Of a stretch of DNA of 17,125 nt, positions 15,589-17,125 are shown in pieces. The position numbers and the translations under genes are program-made. Below the pieces are notes generated by a model. It ran no database searches and was not told the DNA's origin. It saw nothing but the letters and a program-made list of their open reading frames with translations. Source of the stretch: Sulfurimonas sp. (lineage in GTDB: Bacteria; Campylobacterota; Campylobacteria; Campylobacterales; Sulfurimonadaceae); contig JALWON010000281.1 in the NCBI GenBank assembly GCA_027083475.1, forward strand, positions 1 to 17,125. Direction: 5' to 3'. Positions within the stretch are counted from its first letter, which is position 1. Every line of letters starts with the position of its first letter.

Positions 15589-16598
15589 AAGTTGCTGTGA
15601 GTGGACTCAACAACACAGACAATCCTGCACCAGGGATTCCTGTTATTAAAGGAATCCAAGCAAAAAATGAGATTGTTGGTTTCTCTTATGATGCCAATGA
15701 ACCAGGTAATTATATGCAAATGGCAGGGAAAACTTACTTGATGCCTTTTCCTTCTTTAGGCTTTAATGAAATTAAAAGTCGCCTAGAGTATATTCAAGAG
15801 AAAGAGGGTTTAGATGCACTAATCCCTTGTTTGGATGCAGAACTGCCTCTGTATATAAAGTATCAAGAAGAGATAGAAGCGATGGGCATCAAACTCTGCT
15901 TACCCTCTTTAGAAAACTTTGAACTCCGCAATAAAAACAAACTCGATGGACTCTCGCAAAAACTTAACATCACCTACCCAAAAACCTATGAAGTAAGTAG
16001 TGTTTCTGAACTTGTCGAATGCACAAAAACATCTAATTTCCCACTTATGGTGAAAGGAAACTACTACAAAGCCTATATGTCTTACAATCTTGAGAGTGCC
16101 ATAGATAATTTTTATAAAATTTCAAATGAGTGGGGCTTTCCTGTGCTTGTGCAAGAAGTAGTCACAGGCGAAGAGCTTAACCTTGTGGGTGTTGGCGATG
16201 GCAAAGGTGAACTTAAAGGGGCTGTAGCCATTAAGAAACTCACCACAACCGAGATTGGAAAAATCTGGACGGGTGTCACAATTCAAAATGACAAAATGAT
16301 GCAGATGGCAAAAGATTTTGTAGCATTGACAAAATGGAAGGGCCCTTTTGAATTGGAGTGTATTGTGAACATGAACCAAGTATTTATGATAGAGATTAAC
16401 CCGCGTTTTCCAGCATGGGTACATTTTGCCACAGAGATTGGTGTAAATTTACCGCAGATGGTTGTAGATATTATGCAAGGTGTGGACAATGAACCAATCT
16501 TGGAGTACCCACAAAACAAGATGTATGTAAGATACACACAAGAACTTGTGACTGATTTTACAGATTATATGCAACTATTATCAAAAAAGGAATTATAA
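15585..16598 (+). CDS. ATP-grasp ligase (carboxylate-amine ligase type)
   Basis: 337 residues. The N-terminus MKVAVSGLNNTDNPAPGIPV resembles short carbamoyl-phosphate-synthase-like ATP-grasp proteins. Residues about 115-300 form the ATP-grasp domain: Lys157 in PLMVKGNYYKAY, the hinge region VLVQEVVTGEELNL (188-200), Glu258 in GPFELECIV, and the metal site EINPRFPAW with Glu270, Asn272 and Arg274. Enzymes of this fold join a carboxylate, activated as acyl phosphate, to an amine or similar nucleophile. It is in an operon between the PqqD-like gene (4-base overlap) and the decarboxylase (start immediately after its stop). That grouping suggests synthesis of an amide-linked small molecule or modification of a peptide; the substrates are unknown. 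Confidence 0.88.
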   Translation: MKVAVSGLNNTDNPAPGIPVIKGIQAKNEIVGFSYDANEPGNYMQMAGKTYLMPFPSLGFNEIKSRLEYIQEKEGLDALIPCLDAELPLYIKYQEEIEAMGIKLCLPSLENFELRNKNKLDGLSQKLNITYPKTYEVSSVSELVECTKTSNFPLMVKGNYYKAYMSYNLESAIDNFYKISNEWGFPVLVQEVVTGEELNLVGVGDGKGELKGAVAIKKLTTTEIGKIWTGVTIQNDKMMQMAKDFVALTKWKGPFELECIVNMNQVFMIEINPRFPAWVHFATEIGVNLPQMVVDIMQGVDNEPILEYPQNKMYVRYTQELVTDFTDYMQLLSKKEL

Positions 16599-17125
16599 AT
16601 GAGCGCAGTAAAATACGAAAAACCAACGATTAATAAAATAGAGTTTGCAATGGCTTCTAAATATGGAAGTCCTATGAAAACACAAAACATTCGTACAGAA
16701 ATAGACGGAGTGAGTGTCAATGAACTGACTGAAAAATATGGAAGCCCAATCTTTGTTTTTTCACAAAGACAGATAGAAGAGAAGTACAACACTCTTTACT
16801 CTGCATTTAGCTCACGTTACCCTGATGTAACATTTGGTTGGAGTTATAAAACGAACTATCTTAATGAAATTTGTAATGTCTTTCACAATCTTGGCTCGAT
16901 TGCAGAAGTTGTGAGTGAGTTTGAGTACCAAAAAGCTCGGGCTTTAGGCATAGAGGGAAAAGACATTATTTTTAATGGTCCTTATAAACCCTATGAAGAT
17001 TTAAAAATAGCCGTACAAGAGGGTGCAAAAATCCATGTGGACAACCTTTTTGAACTCAATGATTTAGAAAAAATTGCAGATGAGTTAGATATGAAAATCC
17101 CTGTTGCCATTCGTATCAACATGGA
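16599..17125 (+). CDS. PLP-dependent decarboxylase (LysA/type III fold), 3' end outside window
   Basis: Starts at ATG 16599, directly after the ATP-grasp stop TAA, with AAGGA six bases upstream, and is open to the window end (175 codons seen). From about residue 36 it matches the alanine-racemase-fold decarboxylases such as diaminopimelate decarboxylase: DGVSVNELTEKYGSPIFVFS, then FGWSYKTNYL with Lys84 as the expected PLP-binding lysine, then GSIAEVVSEFEYQKA and the strand IIFNGPYK. The first 35 residues are an extension not needed by this fold; it contains KYEKPTINKIEF and a KYGSP that recurs at 46-50. The substrate (diaminopimelate, an amino acid, a conjugated amino acid) is open. The operon position argues against a housekeeping lysA. 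Confidence 0.85.
   Translation, partial: MSAVKYEKPTINKIEFAMASKYGSPMKTQNIRTEIDGVSVNELTEKYGSPIFVFSQRQIEEKYNTLYSAFSSRYPDVTFGWSYKTNYLNEICNVFHNLGSIAEVVSEFEYQKARALGIEGKDIIFNGPYKPYEDLKIAVQEGAKIHVDNLFELNDLEKIADELDMKIPVAIRINM

Overview
The window is low in G+C, densely packed, and has the codon style and protein flavour of a free-living Campylobacterota (Sulfurimonas/Sulfurovum-like) chromosome. That assignment is inferred from the Pel, HupE and secretin sequence style and from the G-homopolymer, not from a marker gene.

Layout. (1) 1-5657: the end of a Pel exopolysaccharide locus. It holds the 3' part of pelB (TPR plus outer-membrane barrel) and pelA, overlapping by ATGA. pelA is split into two reading frames exactly at a run of ten G (3871-3880). 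A convergent UDP-hexose 4-epimerase (galE-like) follows, with Cys at the position that governs N-acetylated substrates, which fits UDP-GalNAc supply for Pel. (2) 5706-7504: a membrane-anchored parvulin-like protein and a HupE/UreJ-type membrane protein, translationally coupled. (3) 7505-9430: an accessory-looking island. A class II Fic protein with a C-terminal winged helix sits behind a promoter lying in two tandem 33-bp repeats. Behind it is the wreck of a secreted He_PIG/RTX-type surface protein, with a nonsense codon and at least three frameshifts, ending at a hairpin. (4) 9446-11601: an SH3-domain secretin with its own strong promoter. (5) 11598-17125: a very large lipoprotein with a C-terminal multicopper oxidase, then an operon of a PqqD-like (RRE) protein, an ATP-grasp ligase and a type III PLP decarboxylase that runs off the window.

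How the parts may work together. PelB, PelA and the epimerase belong to one extracellular polysaccharide pathway, and the G-run looks like a phase-variation switch on PelA. The multicopper oxidase and the PqqD/ATP-grasp/decarboxylase operon share a nearly identical 47-bp upstream element. It contains two TAACA boxes 11 bp apart, an identical -10 hexamer and identical spacing to the ATG, so they are probably one regulon. The decarboxylase carries a 35-residue N-terminal extension with a YxxP motif that resembles leader peptides bound by PqqD/RRE domains. I consider this last group the best candidate for an undescribed system, and the pelA switch the best-supported single observation.
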